This document shows, piece by piece, positions 5,996-6,688 of a stretch of DNA of 6,688 nt. Origin of the DNA: an uncultured Ilumatobacter sp. (GTDB lineage Bacteria > Actinomycetota > Acidimicrobiia > Acidimicrobiales > Ilumatobacteraceae); NCBI GenBank assembly GCA_937891565.1, contig CALAHA010000171.1, positions 1-6,688 of the forward strand. The letters are read 5' to 3'. Within the stretch, counting starts at the first letter, position 1. Each line of letters opens with the position of its first letter. Under the pieces are notes generated by a model, which saw nothing but the letters and a program-made list of their open reading frames with translations, made no database searches and had not been told where the DNA came from. A program made the translations under genes and the position numbers.

Positions 5996-6688
5996 CTAGG
6001 GAGCGGAATGCGGGAGGACAGGCGTGCGGGGCGAGTGACGTGCGGGGATGGCGTCGAGTGCTTCCCAGAACGCTGGCCAGCTCTTGGATACGACCGACGG
6101 GTCGTTGACTTCGATGCCGTCGACGACGAGGCCGAGTACGCCGAAGGCCATACCGAGACGGTGGTCGTGGTGTGTGTCGAGCACGGCACCGTGCAACATG
6201 TCGGTTGGCACGATCAGCAGCCCGTCGTCTTCGACAATCACCTGTGCACCCGTCTTGTTCAGTTCGGCAGCGAGGTCGCCGAGGCGATCGCTCTCTTTTT
6301 GGCGGATGAAGCCAACGCCGGTAATCCTGGTCGGCGTAACTGCTTGCGTGGCAACGACCGCCATCGTCGGCACCAGGTCGGAGATATCGGCCATGTCGAT
6401 GTCGATACCGCGTAGCGGTGTGTCGCTTCGCCGCATCACGACCATGTCGCCGGCGCTCACGGTCGCCGTGCATCCCATCAGAACGAGGACATCGATGAAC
6501 TTCGCATCACCCTGGAGGGCGCCATGTCCGAGACCCTTAACGCTCACTGCGCCGCCTGCGACCGCGGCCGCAGCGAGCGGATAGCTGGCTGATGATGCAT
6601 CGGGTTCCACCGTGTACGCAGTGCCGAAGTAGCCACCCTCGCCGACGTGAATGGTTCGTTCCGATACGTCGACGTCGTCGACACCAAA
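5996..6688 (-). CDS. aroA: EPSP synthase (3-phosphoshikimate 1-carboxyvinyltransferase), C-terminal part
   Basis: The frame is open to the right edge, giving the last 230 residues of the enzyme that joins phosphoenolpyruvate to shikimate 3-phosphate in aromatic amino-acid synthesis. The GTG at 6610 is an internal Val codon, not a start. Counting from the edge, the fragment has VEPDASSASYPLAAAA (27-42), the counterpart of the DASSASY motif. It also has Asp104 in DISDLVPTM (E. coli Asp313), RQKESDRL (129-136; Lys131, Glu132, Arg135 for Lys340, Glu341, Arg344), DHRLGM (175-180; Arg177 for Arg386) and SKSWP (201-205; Lys202 for Lys411). All catalytic residues expected in this half are present, so the gene looks intact here. 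The residues that determine glyphosate sensitivity lie outside the window. The protein ends in a short Pro/Arg-rich tail (214-230). It is the first visible gene of the minus-strand run; its promoter is outside the window. Confidence 0.95.
   Translation of the reverse strand, partial: FGVDDVDVSERTIHVGEGGYFGTAYTVEPDASSASYPLAAAAVAGGAVSVKGLGHGALQGDAKFIDVLVLMGCTATVSAGDMVVMRRSDTPLRGIDIDMADISDLVPTMAVVATQAVTPTRITGVGFIRQKESDRLGDLAAELNKTGAQVIVEDDGLLIVPTDMLHGAVLDTHHDHRLGMAFGVLGLVVDGIEVNDPSVVSKSWPAFWEALDAIPARHSPRTPVLPHSAP

Noticed and set aside
5765..6415. Plus-strand open frame of 216 codons across the aroA-HAD junction
   Set aside because: It is antisense to two genes with full catalytic motifs and shows no domain of its own.
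5757..6473. Minus-strand open frame of 238 codons overlapping aroA and the HAD gene
   Set aside because: Its translation is extremely Arg-rich and low in hydrophobic residues, while the alternative frames encode intact EPSP synthase and HAD motifs.
6610..6688. GTG at 6610 as the start of a short aroA
   Set aside because: The upstream 26 codons to the window edge are open and read as EPSP synthase sequence, and the GTG is the Val before the conserved EPDASSASY motif.

Overview
The window looks like a chromosomal segment of a GC-rich Actinomycetota genome. The evidence is the codon bias, the GTG start codons, and closely matched relatives of the mycobacterial DprE1, DprE2 and Rv3806c proteins. 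The shikimate gene beside them and the absence of emb/aft-type neighbours suggest an actinobacterium outside the mycolic-acid group, possibly Acidimicrobiia. That placement is inference; no rRNA or marker gene is present to settle it.

Layout. Positions 2-1378 (+) hold the 3' part of a polytopic membrane protein with a soluble C-terminal domain, resembling a GT-C type glycosyltransferase. It converges, with only 5 bp between stop codons, on a minus-strand run of six genes. In transcription order from the right edge these are: aroA (3' part, 6688-5996), a HAD-IB phosphatase (5992-5354), a UbiA-family decaprenyl-phosphate phosphoribosyltransferase like Rv3806c (5290-4337), a class I SAM methyltransferase (4321-3566), DprE1 (3543-2176) and DprE2 (2127-1384). 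Intergenic gaps run from 3 to 63 nt, so the run is probably one operon. Nothing in the window is longer than 63 bp without a gene, and I see no tRNA, rRNA, CRISPR array, insertion sequence or convincing terminator.

How the genes fit together. UbiA, a phosphatase, DprE1 and DprE2 are the activities needed to make decaprenyl-phosphoryl-D-arabinose (DPA), the donor of D-arabinofuranose. UbiA joins phosphoribosyl pyrophosphate to the polyprenyl phosphate, a phosphatase removes the 5'-phosphate, DprE1 oxidises C2, and DprE2 reduces it to the arabino epimer. In Mycobacterium tuberculosis these genes lie at separate sites and the proposed phosphatase (Rv3807c) is a PAP2-type membrane protein. Here they are in one row and a HAD protein occupies the phosphatase slot. 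The methyltransferase and the convergent GT-C-like protein could act on the resulting polymer.

Points for a second look: the HAD protein as a replacement phosphatase; a DprE1 with Thr at the position of the benzothiazinone-target Cys387; three tandem 13-bp repeats at the ubiA start that put ATGATG in all three frames; and matching triloop hairpins 4 nt upstream of both the dprE1 and dprE2 start codons.
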